This document shows positions 29,284 through 41,900 of a stretch of 64,000 nucleotides of DNA, one piece after another (position 1 is the stretch's first letter; each line of letters begins with the position of its first letter). The translations under genes were made by a program, and so were the position numbers. A model generated the notes under the pieces. That model was not told the DNA's origin and ran no database searches. It saw only the letters and a program-made list of their open reading frames with translations. The stretch is from Plasmopara viticola (Eukaryota; Oomycota; Peronosporomycetes; Peronosporales; Peronosporaceae): the NCBI GenBank assembly GCA_001695595.3, contig MBPM02000091.1, forward strand, positions 1 to 64,000. The letters are read 5' to 3'.

Positions 29284-32200
29284 GGTCATGGTTTCACCGT
29301 GTTTGCATCCTCATTCGCACATTGACTTGGTAAGTTTGAGTCCTGGATCTTGCGGAGTTCTGACGGGCTTGCTCTTTTCCATATTGAACTTGGTTAAAAT
29401 TTCGCACGCGAACTTGGTTTGCCGCATCGTCAGAGTCCCGATCTTCAAATTTTGCTCGATCTCAATTCCAAGAAAGAAGTGAAGTTGCTCCAAATCCGTC
29501 ATCTCGAATCGTTTGCTGAGTGCGTGCTTGGTTTCCTGGAGCATCTTGCTAGCATTGCAGGCCAAAATTAGATCGTCGACGTAAAGTGCTACGAACATCA
29601 TGTCATGGCCATCCCGCTTCACATACACGCAGTGATCAGATTCACACTTCTTGAAGTCCAGACCCAACATGAAGTCGTCAATGGTTTTGTTCCACATGCG
29701 AGGCGATTGCTTCAGCCCGTACAGTGACCGCTGTAACTTGCCACGTAGTCTGGGTTGGCCTTGTCTGTAAAGCCGTCAGGCTGCGTCATGTAGATATCTT
29801 CGTCAAGCTGGCCGTTGAGAAACGCTGTTTTGACATCCATCTGATGAAGTGCGAGTCCGTACTTGGCAGCCAGACTGAGTAAAATCCGAATCGACGTAAA
29901 CTTGGCCACAGGTGCAAACGTTTCTTCATAATCAATGCCGAATTTTTGAGAGAACCCTTTGGCCACCAAACGCGCTTTGAATCGCTCGACTTCGCCGGCT
30001 TGATTCTCCTTGACACGAAACACCCATCGATTGCCGATTGCCTTGCGTCCTTTTGGTAGTGGTACGAGCGTCCATGTCTTGTTCTTTTGTAGCGAGTCCA
30101 TTTCCGAATCGCATGCCTTCTTCCATTTAGCTGCGTCGTCGGATTCCATCGCCGACTTAAAGGTGGTCGGCAACTCTCCCACTGAATCCACAACGTACGC
30201 AGCCCTAAAGTCTTGCGCTGTGGCTGACATTTCTTCAAGTGATTGATATCGACTTTGTCGTTTAGACCTTGGCACTTCAGTTGCTTTTTCGAGCGATTGG
30301 GTCCGTTGGTGACGCTTACTGCCAGGCTCAACCTCTTCTTCCTGCGCAGATTCCTCGGCTTCGTATTCCATCTGGTCATGCTGTGAGGATTCCTGATCGG
30401 TCGCTTCATCATCATCCTGAACAACAACTTCATTGTAGCGACGGTTGCTCCTCCCACTGTCAAAAGTATCTTCCATAAACTTTGCGTCACGACTCACCAG
30501 CACACGACCACTTTCTATTTCTTCAAAGCGGTACGCTTTCTCATGTTCCGAGTAGCCAAGAAATCGACAGCGTACTGACCGAGCGTCAAACTTGCTGCGC
30601 TTTTCCTTCGGAATCGAGACAAAAGCATGGCATCCGAAAACCTTCAAATTCGTCAGCACAGGTCTTCTTTTAGTCCAAACTTGGTATGGCGATTTATCCA
30701 TAGCAATACCTCGCGTCGGGCAACGATTGCGAAGGAAAGCGGAGGTCATAACAGCCTCTCCCCAACAAGTCTTTGGAAGTCCAGCGTGCTCGATCATGCA
30801 TCTTGCACATTCCACCAAAGTCCGGTTCATGCGTTCAGCCACTCCATTAAGCTGTGGTGTATAAGGAGGCGTAAACTTCTGCTCGATACCACGTCGCTTG
30901 CAGAACTTGGCCATGTCACCCGATGTGTACTCACCTCCATTATCGCAGCGAAGTACTTTGACAACTTTGCCAGTCTGAGTTTCGGCAAACGCAACAAACT
31001 CGGCAAATTTGGTGGCAACTTCAGACTTGTTTCGCAGCAAAAATACCGTTGTAAAGTGCGAGTACTCGTCGGTGAAAGTGACAAAATACCGCTTGCCGCT
31101 AAAAGTCGTCGACTGCATAGGTCCACACACATCACTGTGAATTACTTCCAACAGTTTCTTTGCATGATAAGGCGACTTTGGCATAAAACTCACTCGCGTT
31201 TGTTTGCCAAGTGCACAACCATCACACAGCTCCCACTGTTTCACGGAAGCGAGGTCAATGCCAACACCATAGTTTTTCTTGACGATAGTTTCCAGACCAC
31301 TATGTCCAATGTGCCCAAGTCGAAGGTGCCAGAGGTACGAAGTGGTGTCCCCATGACATCCCGACGAGCTTGTCACATTGGCTTCGTTGGTGCTGACTGG
31401 CGTCATACACAGTTTAAACAGCCCTTTGCCCTCGCGGGCTCCAAGCTTCCACTGCATTCCCTTTGCCTGCGCAAAACAGCCATCGGCTTCGAACGTGACT
31501 GGTCCAACATCTTTTGTAAATCGTCCAACAGAGAAAAGATTGCGCGATAGCTTTGGAATATGCCATACTCCACGAAGCATGCCCTTCTTGTTTCCGTGGG
31601 CCGTCTTCAGAGACATTATAATGTCGCCAGTCCCGATCGCTTGAACAACACCGTCGTCTGCGAGATGTACATCCACCGGAGGAATTTCCTTGTAATTTCT
31701 CATGAACTCTCTTGAAAAAGTCATGTGCTGCGTTGCACCCGAGTCAACCAGCCATACGCAACTCGACTTGGTGGTGCTTGAGTTTCCACCAACCGAGAAG
31801 AGAAAATCACCAGAGTCGACTTCGCTCTGCGCGATATTTGCACGCTGTGCTGGCCGTTGTCGATCTGCGTTTCACGAATTCTCACGGGGCACTTGGCGAT
31901 CCAATGCCCGTGTTCTCCACAGTAATGGCACGCACTGCTGGCCTTAGCAGTCGCTTGTCGTCCCTTGCGCCGTCCGTTGTCCGACGTCACAAACGCTTGT
32001 CCTTGCCCGTGCGCGGCTCCAACGACGCCGCCACCTTGTTCCTTGCGTTTCATCTCTTCGTGTAACAGACGCGACGTCACAAGCTCCCATGTCAGCGTGT
32101 CCGAGCGCGACTCCAGCGCCGTGATGAGGAACTGGTACGAATCACACAGACTTCCAAGAAGCGTGATTACCAGGTCGTCCTCACTCACCGGGGCGCCCAC

Positions 32201-32674
32201 CGCGTCAAGCTGCTCGGCCAACGTCTTGAGCTTGTTGATGTGCTCTAGCACACCGTCGCCATCCTCCATCATCGTCGTGAAGAACCTGCGACGAAGGAAG
32301 AGCTTGTTTGCCAGGCTCCTCTTCTCGAAGTGTCCTTCCAATCTTGACCATGCATCATACGCATCCTTGGCCGAGCGAACCAGAGGCAGCTGCGAGTCCT
32401 CCATCGAAAGACAGATTATCGCCAGCGCCTTTCGAGCCTTACGCTTAAAGGTCGACTGGTCCATCGGGTTACTCAGCTGCTCAAGCTTTATCTCCCCGCT
32501 CGCAACTTCCCAGAGGTCGCGCTCCTCCAACACCATTCGCATCTTGAACTTCCACGTATGGAAGTTCGTTCCGTCGAACTTGTTGATTCGGCTCGGTGTG
32601 GCGTCCATAGTGGCGGCGAAGGCGGTGTCAGAGGCGGGGGCGAAGAAGGCAGAGTCTGCGGGGCTTGGGCTCAT
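29284..32674 (-). pseudogene. A7 gag-pol, two frameshifts, truncated by A6
   Basis: Start ATG at 32674 in the primer site. Gag and CCHC are readable. One T is missing near 31870 (GCGTTTCACG against GCGTTTTCACG), which shifts the frame before the protease. The main frame 29712-31724 carries integrase and the N-terminal part of RT. A further single-base loss near 29735 (TTGCCACG against TTGCACACG) shifts the frame before YVDD, which lies in the last piece, 29311-29697. It has the R form of the linker (QDFRAAY) as in A3 and A4. RNase H is beyond the A6 insertion. Confidence 0.9.
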
Positions 32675-32678
32675 AACC

Positions 32679-32958
32679 TATTGAATAAAGGTCACTTGAG
32701 CTGAAGATGGCAAAATGCAAAGTAAATATATTTAATGGTCCTTAGTTCACAACTACATGCTACCTCTAAGCCAATGATTTATCTAAGCCAATCAGAATGA
32801 CTCACCATCCGGGCGCAATCATCTTCCCATCCCAAAACCGATCTTTTGCCCATCTTGAACCCGCTCTTTAAGTCAGTCATCAACTGATTGCAGATACCGG
32901 TACTTACCGGTATGAAGTCGCTGGTCGAGGCGTTACTTTTACAGCATCTTCGACAACA
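32679..32958 (-). repeat. A7 5' LTR (280 bp)
   Basis: Minus-strand family A LTR with the primer site at 32667-32678. Nearly identical to the array LTRs. Confidence 0.95.
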
Positions 32959-35900
32959 CCTTGAAGGTAGCGGAAAATACGCTTGACGGCAGTCCAATGT
33001 TCTTGTTGCGGGTTCTCCATGAACCGCGACACTTAGTCCACGGCGTATGCAATATCAGGGCGCGTCGCTGTCATCAAGTGCATCAAAGCACCCACTGCTT
33101 CTCGAAACGGAGCATCCACCTTGGTTGCACTCTTGCTTGGCAATAGTTGAGTGCTCAAGTCGACCGGGCTGACAGTGGCCTTACAGTCATTCATCCCAAA
33201 ACGCTTGAGAATATCATTGATGTAGCGTCGCTGGCACATGATAACACCGCCGTTGGGTTCATCCACCAACTCGATGCCCAGCACAAATGTGCACTTGCCA
33301 CTGTCCGTCATCTCGAAACGCGTCTTGAGGTCGCACTTCGTCTGCTCGATCATGTCTCGTGAGCTGCCTGTGACCAAAACATCGTCCACGTAGATCAGGA
33401 CCAGCACGCAGTGACCGTTCACCAACTTGATGTACAGACATGGGTCGAAGTCCGAAACTTGGAAATCAATCGAGCACACGAATTCGTCGAAAGTCTCATT
33501 CCAGACGCGCGAGGCTTGCTTGAGACCGTAGATCGCTTTCACCAGTTCAAGGCAGTTGAAGTCGCCATCCATTTCGACGCCTTCAGGCATGACGCAGAAC
33601 ACTTTCTCCTTCATCACACCGTACAAGAACGCTGTCACAACATCGAGTTGGTTCAAAGGCCAGTCGAAGTGCTTGGTGACTGCGACAATCATTCGTAGAG
33701 TCGCGTACTTGACGACCGGTGAGAACGTCTCCATGTAGTCGATCCCGTATTCCTGCTTGAATCCTTTAGCAACGAGGCGCGCCTTGAATTTCTCGATCGA
33801 GCCATCCGCCTTTCGCTTGATCTTGAATACCCATTTGGTATCAATGGCGCGTTGGTTGGTCGGCAACTTGGCAGCACGAAAGACTCCGCGAAGACGCATC
33901 GACTCCAGCTCGGCTTGAATGGCCTTGCGCCAGTGCACTTGGTCTGGTCCATTGACTGCATCTCGAAAAGTTGCAGGCTCAGCCAGATCGCATGCTTCGA
34001 CCGCGTTGGCACTGGCTCGCCAAAATGTTGGCGGCGTAGAACCATCATCTAGATCACTAGTCCCTTTTTCTTCCTCGTCAATCAGTACATCCCGCGTCCT
34101 TGATCGACTTCTCCGGTGGTGGTCGTGTTCATTGTCCGGCGCACTTAATTCTTCCAGTCCTCTTTGACGATGACCCGAGCGTACGACATTCGTGTCCTGT
34201 CGTGATTTACGCTTGCCAGTCTGCTTGTAGTTGACTTGACGCACGCTGTCCTCGTTTATCTCAAGCAAATCGAGGTCCAGCACCGCATCCTCCAGGTCTT
34301 CATGTGGTGAGTCCGCCGAAAGTCCAAAGCTTGATTCATCAAAGTTGACGTCCCGGCTGATGACTATTTGTCCGGCCTCGATGTCGAATACTCGATACGC
34401 TTTGGAGACTTCTTCATACCCCATGAACAGTCCGACACGGGCCTTGGGGTCCCACTTGAGGCGCTTTTCACTTGGGGTCAGGATGTGTGCTCGACACCCA
34501 AAAACGCGCATGTGTTTGACGCTTGGCTTAGAATTGTGCACGGTTTCGTACGGTGTCATGTGGGGAATCTTGGGCGATGGCAGTCGGTTCTTCACGTAGA
34601 TCGCCGTCATTGCTGCTTCGGCCCAGAAACACTTGTCCAGTTTTGCATGATGCAGCAGACTCCGGCCGATGGTGACAATTATTCTGATGGCCCGCTCTGC
34701 CGTCCCGTTGGTTTGATGCGCATACGGGACGGTAACCTGTTGCTCGATGCCTTCATCTTCGTAGAACATCTTGAGAGAGTTGGCAGCGAATTCTCGAGCT
34801 CCATCGTGGCGAACAAACTTGACCTTCTTCTCGAAATGGTGTTGAATTTTGACGATGAAGTTCCGGATGCAGTCTTCACTCTCGGACTTGGATCGCAAAC
34901 AGAATCCCTTCATGCAGCCACTTGCTTCGTCCACGATCAATAGCAGATATCTGCTGCCACCAATCGACGCTTGTTCCATGGGGCCACAGATGTCAAAGTG
35001 AAGAAGCTCGAAGGTGTCGTAGCAGCGCTTGTCACGGTTGCTTGGGAATGGTTTTTGGACCATCTTTCCTTGCTGACAGCCGAGACACACGCTTGATCCA
35101 CTTGACTTCGCAGGCATGGTCGCATCCTTGATCATGCCACTTGTGATCATTTTTCGAAGAACATCTAGTGGCGCATGACCCATGCGTGCATGTAGATCAG
35201 CAGATCTGGAGCTCGTCACCATGTTTGCAGATCTTTGCGGTGTCCGAAGCCAGTATAGTCCATCAGCGAGGTCCGCCGTTGCCACTACTTGAGTCGAGTT
35301 CTTGCATGCTACATGCATTTTGGAACCGTCGAACACCACTCGAAACTTGCCGGTCTTGTTTATCTGCGGCACCGACAGCAGATTCTTGTTCATGTTCGGC
35401 ACGAGCAACGCATTCTTGATCTCGATGTCTTGTTCATCGCCATTGGGTAGAACCACCCGTTCGATGATGGTTCCCACACCCTTGATTACAGCTTTCCTGC
35501 CATCAGCCACCGAAAGTTCGCCTCCATCTTGTTCGTTGAGGCTTGTAAACTTGGCCTTGTCGTTGCAGATGTGGTGCGTTGCGCCGCTGTCGACCGCCCA
35601 CATCCCTGGCATACTCTTGCCCGTTGATAGTCCACATTCAAGCGAAACTGCGAAGGCGACTCGATCATGGTATTCGTAGTCGTCGTCGTTGCGCCATTGG
35701 ACATTGTTGGCCCCGCGTCCACGACCATTGCCGCCGCGTGTTGGCCCTTTGTTTTCAGCTTTCTGCTTGGTCCAGCACCGCTCAGCCGAGTGCCCCAATT
35801 TACCGCAGTACGTGCACTGGCGAGGCTCTCGATCAGTGCTGAACGCACGTGCCGCGTCTTCAGTCTTGTTCGCCAGAGTCTTCTCGCCCTGCCGCTTGAT

Positions 35901-36436
35901 ATGCTCGTTCGTGAGCACCTTGACAACGTCTTGCGTTTTCAGCTCCGCAGTGCTCATCTCCAGATTCAATACCACGTTCTCGTAGCTTCTGGGGAGACTG
36001 CGCAGCAAGCAGATCGCCACGTCCTCGTCCTCCATCTTGGCGCCGATGCTGCTGAGCTTGGCGCTGATGTTGAGGACCTCGTTGCAATGTTGTAGCACAT
36101 TGCCGCCTTCCGACATCTCCATGCTGAAGAGCTGTCGCTTGAGATAGATGCGACCAGCCTTCTGGAACCCACCGTAAAGTGTCTTCACACGCACCCATGC
36201 GACCCATGCTTCCTCGCAGTCATCGACAACGTGATGATAATCCGCGTCCATGTGGAGCAGCATAAGTCCGAAGGCGATGTTGTTGAGCTTGACGTACTCA
36301 TCCTTGGCACGAGAGTCGGTGAAGGTAGGAGTCGTCTGGCGATGCCACATGCCACGTTTACTTAGTCAGGAACACGCCACGCATGTAGCGGCTCCACGTC
36401 ACGTAGTTGTCTCCGTTGAATTTGTCGATGGAGACT
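32959..36436 (-). pseudogene. E1 lineage 2 gag-pol, start deleted, two nonsense breaks
   Basis: The first recognisable gag residues ([11 protein letters not shown]...) are near 36430; the normal start is deleted. A stop follows VFLTK near 36363, so the long frame 33033-36350 begins inside gag. That frame contains a CCHC knuckle ([14 protein letters not shown]), protease DSGATHH, integrase FDICGPM / RHDGAREF / NGTAERAIR, and reverse transcriptase YVDDVLVTG. It ends in TAA at 33033, where the relatives read AVGYVSRF (GGC TAC changed to GAC TAA). RNase H is only partly present and is cut by A7. It has more changes than the A copies, so it is an older element. Confidence 0.85.
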
Positions 36437-36642
36437 TCGAAAGTGATTCATTTAATGTTAGTTCTAGCTGATGAGACATGCACTAGCTCTTCCTATCATT
36501 TAGTTCGTCTAATCACAATCATTCCTTACTCGTCCAATCATCCTACTCGTCTTATCAACGTGCGATCGTATTGGACCGGTTCGGGCTAACCGGTTAATGG
36601 GTGCAACTGGTACATTGTACCATAAACCGGTTACCCTTAACA
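36437..36642 (-). repeat. E1 5' LTR remnant
   Basis: Minus-strand start TGTTAAGGGTAACCGG. It is related to the G LTR (shared blocks around GGACCGGTT and the CCTTACTCGTCCAATCA block), not to the E2 LTR. The 3' end of the LTR is deleted. Confidence 0.75.
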
Positions 36643-38074
36643 TCTGCACCATTAAGATGTACTTTTTAACACAGTCCTCGCTCTCAGACTTGGCACGCAG
36701 GCAGAAACCCTTCATGCACCCGCTAGCTTCATCCACGATCAGCAAGAGATACTTGCTCCCTCCGAGAGAATTAATTTCCATGGGCCCACAGATGTCGAAG
36801 TGGAGCAGCTAAAAGATGTCATAGTTGCGCTTGTCCCGGTTGCTTGGAAATGGTTTTTGAACCATCTTTCCTTGCTGACACCCTCGGCATGCACTTGATC
36901 CACTTGTCATAATAGGCACCTTTGCATCCTTGATCATATTGGTGGTAACCATCTTGCGAAGCACGTCGACTGGAGCATGGCCCATCCGTGCGTGCAAGTC
37001 GGCACCACTGTTTCCACGTGTAGTCGCATTTACCGAGCGCTGTGCCGTGCGAAGCCAATACAGTCCATCCACGAGATCTGCTGTGGCCACCACTTGTTGC
37101 GAGGATTTCCGCGCAATGTGCATGTGTGCGCCATCAAACAAAACTCTAAAGTTGCCACTTTTGTTGATCTGCGGCACAGACAGCAAATTCTTGTTCATCA
37201 TCGGTACGTATAGCGCGTTTTTGATCTCGATATCGCTTTCTTCACCGTCGGACAGAACAACTCGTTCAATGATGGGGCCAACGCCTTTGATCTCGGCCTT
37301 GTTACCGTCAGCCACCGATAGCTCGCCTTTGTCTTGTTCATTCAGCACGACAAACTTGGCCTTATTGTTGCAGATATGGTGCGTAGCACCGCTGTCGATT
37401 GCCCACATCCCTGGCATATTCTTGCCTGTTGAAAGTCCACATTCTAGCGATACAGCAAACGCGATACGGTCGTACTCGTAGTCGTCGTTGGGTCGATAGT
37501 AAATGTTGTTGGCTCCGCGTCCACGAGCTTGGCCGCCGCGTCGAGCACCTCGATTGTCAAGAACAACGTTCTCGTAACTTTTAGGGAGACTTCGCAACAG
37601 ACAGATCGCAACATCTTCATCCTCCATCTTGGCACCAATGCTGCTGAGCTTGGCGCTGATGTTGAGGACTTCGTTGCAATGGTGCATGACGTTGTCGCCT
37701 TCCGCCATCTCCATACTAAAGAGTTGACGCTTCAAGTAGATGCGTCCAGCCTTCTGTGATCCACCGTAGAGCGTCTTGATGCGCTGCCACGCGACCCACG
37801 CTTCCTCGCAGTCATCAACCACGTGGTGGTAGTCGGCCTCCATATGCAAAAGCATCAGTCCGAAAGCGACGTTGATGGTCTTGACGTACTCGTCCGCAGC
37901 GCGAGCATCGGCGAAGGTCGGAGTTACCTCTCGGTTGACCACGTGCCATACCGACTTGGTCAGGAACACGCCACGCATGTAGCGGTTCCACGTGGCAAAG
38001 TTGTCGCCGTTGAATTCTTCGATTGCGATCTTGGCCGAGACATTGTGCGTAGAAGACATGGTCGTTATGCTCAT
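36643..38074 (-). pseudogene. E2 lineage 2 gag-pol, knuckle deleted, premature stop
   Basis: Start ATG at 38074 in the primer site ([10 protein letters not shown]). About 67 residues are missing in frame near 37560 relative to C1: the segment from after SYENVVL to before DNRGARRG, which includes the whole CCHC knuckle. Protease DSGATHH and the integrase HHCC region follow in frame. A TAG at about 36810 replaces a glutamate codon before [10 protein letters not shown]. The frame continues after it to the E1 junction. Loss of the knuckle would remove RNA binding by Gag, so this copy is defective even without the stop. Confidence 0.85.
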
Positions 38075-38078
38075 AACC

Positions 38079-38340
38079 TGTTGAATGAGCTGAAGGAGAC
38101 GAAGGGAAGAAGCGAAGAGTCTGCGCGGAGGAGGACCGGAGCGAAGACACTTAAGCAGGAGAAGGAATATTTGGAAGTGATTGATTTAATGGGGCTTACA
38201 CTTCTACTTCTCGTAACCACTCATTCTACATAACGTAATTACCTTAAACCGTAAAAAGTAAAAACTATGTTGAACCGCGGTTCGGGTTGAACCGGGTTTG
38301 GGTTGTGTACATTACCTGAAACCCATAACCCTCAATAACA
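38079..38340 (-). repeat. E2 5' LTR (262 bp)
   Basis: Minus-strand TGTTATTGAGGGTTATGG...CATTCAACA. It is related to the C LTR over much of its length. The primer site beside it is GGTTATGAGCAT, one or two bases from the usual form, and still provides the ATG. Confidence 0.88.
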
Positions 38341-38704
38341 CCCTTCAGAAATTCAAGATGGACAGCAGCAAGCCAGTACGAACGCCACAAAATCCAGGCC
38401 TCAAGCTGACAAAGTCAATGTGTGAAGGTGATTGCAAGCACGACGTGACAATGGCGGGTGTGCCGTACCGAAATGCTGTGGGCTGCCTTATGTATCTTAT
38501 GGTCGGCACCCGCCCGGACCTTGCAGCAGCAGTGGGAGTGCTTAGCCAGTTTGCTGCGGACCCGTGTCCAACACATTGGCAAGCTCTTAAAAGGGTCTTT
38601 CGCTACATCCGAGGAACCAAGACGCACGGTATCGAGTTTCGAGCAAGCTTCGATAAAGGTCTCCAAGGTTACTCGGATGCGGACTGGGCCGGGGATACCG
38701 GATC
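38341..38704 (+). pseudogene. D1 gag-pol fragment, C-terminal RT to start of RNase H
   Basis: Encodes FKMDSSKPVRTPQNPGLKLT, then CEGDCKH, RTQ-type RNase H lead-in and [11 protein letters not shown]. Open throughout. The D2 insertion follows directly after the first RNase H aspartate region. Confidence 0.85.
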
Positions 38705-38983
38705 TGTTGTAAGAAGCACTTGTGCTGTAGATGGCAAAATGCAAAGTGAATATATTTAAAAGGTCCTTAGTTCACAACTACATGCTACCTCTAAGCCAAT
38801 GATTTATCTAAGCCAATCAGAACGACTCACCATCCGGGCGCAATCATCTTCCCATCCCGAAACCGATCTTTTGCCCATCTTGAACACGCTCATTCAGTCA
38901 GTCATCAATTGATTGCAGATACCCGTACTTACCGATATATAGCCGCTGGTCGAGGCGTTTCTGCGCCAGCATCTTCGACAACA
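38705..38983 (-). repeat. D2 3' LTR (279 bp)
   Basis: Minus-strand TGTTGTCGAAGATGCTGG...TTACAACA. It is preceded in element orientation by GAGTGGGAG and contains the polyprotein tail and stop. Confidence 0.93.
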
Positions 38984-41900
38984 CTCCCACTCGACTCGAC
39001 AGCCTTTTGTGCTTGAATGCCGAGCATGCTTCGAAGTTTGCAGAATTGCGTAGCCGGAATTGACTTCGTCATGATATCGGCCAGCATATCCTGAGTTGGA
39101 CAGTACTCAAGCACCACTTGATTGGCTTCAACCTTCTCGCGCACGAAGTGGTATCGAATGTCGATGTGCTTAGTGCGCTTGTGAAACTCCGGGTTCTTGG
39201 CCAGCGCGATCGAGCCTTGATTGTCTTCATAGATCTTGATCGCCTCGTCGTTCCTTATTTCGCCGAGTTCGCACATAAAGGTCTTAAGCCACACTGCTTC
39301 TTGTGTAGCCTCCGAAAGCGCCATGTATTCGGCTTCCGTCGATGAAAGTGCCACTGTCCGCTGTTTCTTGCTTCGCCAGCTAACACATCCGCCGTTTAGC
39401 TTGAACAAATATCCGCTTGTGCTTCTGCGAGACTCAATGTCTCCAGCCCAATCTGCATCTGAATAGCCCATTAGCTTGGCGGTGCCGTTGCGCGTAAATT
39501 CGAGTCCATATGTTGGTGTTGCTTGAAGATACCGCAATACGCGCTTGAGAGCTTGCCAGTGTGTTGGACAGGGATCAGACGCAAATTGGCTGAGGGCGCC
39601 TATTGCCGCAGCGAGGTCCGGACGCGTCGCCACCATCAAGTACATGATAGCTCCAACAGCACTTCGGTAAGGCACATTCTTCATGGTTTCTTCATGTTTG
39701 CAGCCGCCCTCGCACATGTTCTTCTTCAACTTAAGTCCAGGGTCTTGGGGCGTCCTCACAGGCTTACTTTCTTGCATGCCAAACTTGATTAGTATTGACT
39801 TCAGGAAATTCGTTTGCCGCATCGTCGCTTGGCCAGCCTTGTGGTCGACCTTGATCTCAACACCGCGAAAATACCTGAGTTCACCAAGATCTGTCATCTC
39901 AAACCGATTGCTCAGCATGCGCTTAGTCGATTCCATGAGCTCTTCGTTGCCACTTGCGATGATAAGGTCGTCAACGTAAAGAACCACAAAAGCCATGTCA
40001 CCACTACCATTTCGTTTGACGTACACACAATGGTCTGAGTCGCACTTGATAAAACCAATCTTGAGCATGAAATCATCAATCGTTGGATTCCACATGCGAG
40101 GTGACTGTTTTAAGCCGTACAACGATCGCTTAAGCTTGCAAACGTAGTCGGGGTGAGTTGCGTCAACGTATCCGTCCGGCTGTGTCATATAGATGTCTTC
40201 ATCGAGCATACCGTTCAGAAACGCTGTCTTCACATCCATTTGGTGAAGCAAAAGATTGTGCCTGGCTGCCAAACTCAGCACAATCCGAATCGAGGTGAAC
40301 TTGGCCACAGGTGCGAAAGTTTCCTCATAGTCGATGCCAAACTTCTGCGAAAAACCCTTTGCAACCAGTCGAGCCTTGTATCGCTCAACTCGACCATCCT
40401 GGTTTTCTTTGACACGAAACACCCATCTGCAGCCGATTGCTTTGCGTCCTTTTGGCAGTTGCACGACATCCCAAGTGTCATTTTTAAACAGCGAGTCGAT
40501 CTCCGAGTCACATGCTGCTTTCCATTTGCTTGCGTTCTTGGATTCCATAGCCGACTTGAACGTAGTTGGTATACCTCCCCCCTGAATCCATGACGTAAGC
40601 AGCTTCAAAGCTTGAGCCATCTTGAGCTGCTGCTGACATCTCATCAAGGCCTTGGTTTCTGCTATACCGAGTAGAGTGCGTGTTGTGCTGTGCGAACCGC
40701 TTGGCATTTCTTGTCTCAGTAGCCTTCTCCAACGAATCCGTTCGCTGGTGTCTCTTGTTACCACTTTCATCGCTTTCTTCCATTTCCGCATCATCGTTTT
40801 GAAGTTGGTCCTCATGCTGCGAGTCCTCATCCGTTGTATTTTTGTCATGTATGTAGACTTCCTCTTGACGATAATCACGCTTTCCAAAGTCGAAAACGTC
40901 TTCCATGAATTGCGCGTCTCGGCTTACCAGCACACGACCACTCTTGATTTCCTCGAACCGATACGCTTTTTCATGATCCGAATGTCCGATAAATCGACAG
41001 CAAACCGATCGGGCATCAAACTTTGCGCGCTTTTCTTTAGGCACCGTCACATACGCATGACAGCCAAAGACTTTCAGATTCGCAAGCAATGGCTTCTTTC
41101 CCGTCCAAGCTTGATATGGCGAAATGTCTTGATTGAGAGCACGCGTTGGACACCGATTTCGAAGAAACATAGCCGTCATGACTGCTTCACCCCAGTACAC
41201 CTTCGTCAATCCAGCATGCTCCATCATGCAGCGTGCACATTCCACCAATGTTCTGTTCATTCGCTCCGCCACTCCGTTAAGCTGAGGAGTGTAGGGCGGC
41301 GTAAATTTCTGCACGATTCCATGATTGCTGCAAAACTTGGCCATTTCGCTCGAAGTGTACTCTCCGCCATTATCACTGCGAAGCGTTTTCACTCGTTTTC
41401 CTGTTTGGTTCTCGGCAAGAACGACAAAATTTGCGAACTTCGCGGCTACTTCCGACTTGTTTCGCAGCAAGTAAACCATGCAAAAATGTGACTTGTCATC
41501 AATAAATGTGACAAAGTAACGCTTTCCACCAAAAGTCGATGTCTGCATCGGCCCACACACATCGCTGTGAATTACCTCAAGCAGTTGCTTTGAACGGCTT
41601 GGTGACAAATTTGAGAAACTCACTCTCGTTTGTTTACCGAGTGAGCACCCGTCACACTTCTCCCACTGTTTAACCAAACCCATATCAAGTCCGTAGCCGA
41701 TCTTTTTCTTTATCATAGTGTCGAGACCACCATAGCTAATATGACCAAATCGAAGGTGCCAGAGGTACGGATTGGTGTCCCCATGGCATCCCGACGAAGT
41801 TATCACATTAGCCTCATCCGGAAGAAGTGGCGTCATGCAGAGCTTGAACAGGCCTTTGCCTTCGCGAGCACCAAGCTTCCACTTGAGGCCCTTTGTCATA

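Larger units (their letters stand above)
29284..32958 (-). mobile_element. A7, 5' part of a family A element
   Basis: Runs from the 5' LTR on the right to the motif CEGGCKHGETM in the C-terminal RT region, where A6 interrupts. It is inserted in E1 with CCTTG (32959-32963) as the expected duplication. Confidence 0.88.
32959..36642 (-). mobile_element. E1, lineage 2 element, truncated on both sides
   Basis: Cut by A7 within RNase H on the left. On the right it has only the start part of its 5' LTR (36437-36642), because an internal deletion removed the LTR end, the primer site and the gag start. It is inserted in E2 integrase, with TCTGC (36643-36647) expected as duplication. Confidence 0.82.
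36643..38340 (-). mobile_element. E2, 5' part of a lineage 2 element
   Basis: 5' LTR plus gag through the integrase core, where E1 interrupts. Its LTR end is followed by + strand family D sequence starting CCCTT (38341-38345), so E2 is inserted in D1. Confidence 0.85.

Noticed and set aside
40577..40582. Programmed frameshift between integrase and RT of D2
   Set aside because: All intact relatives read this region in one frame. A one-base change in a homopolymer is the simpler explanation.
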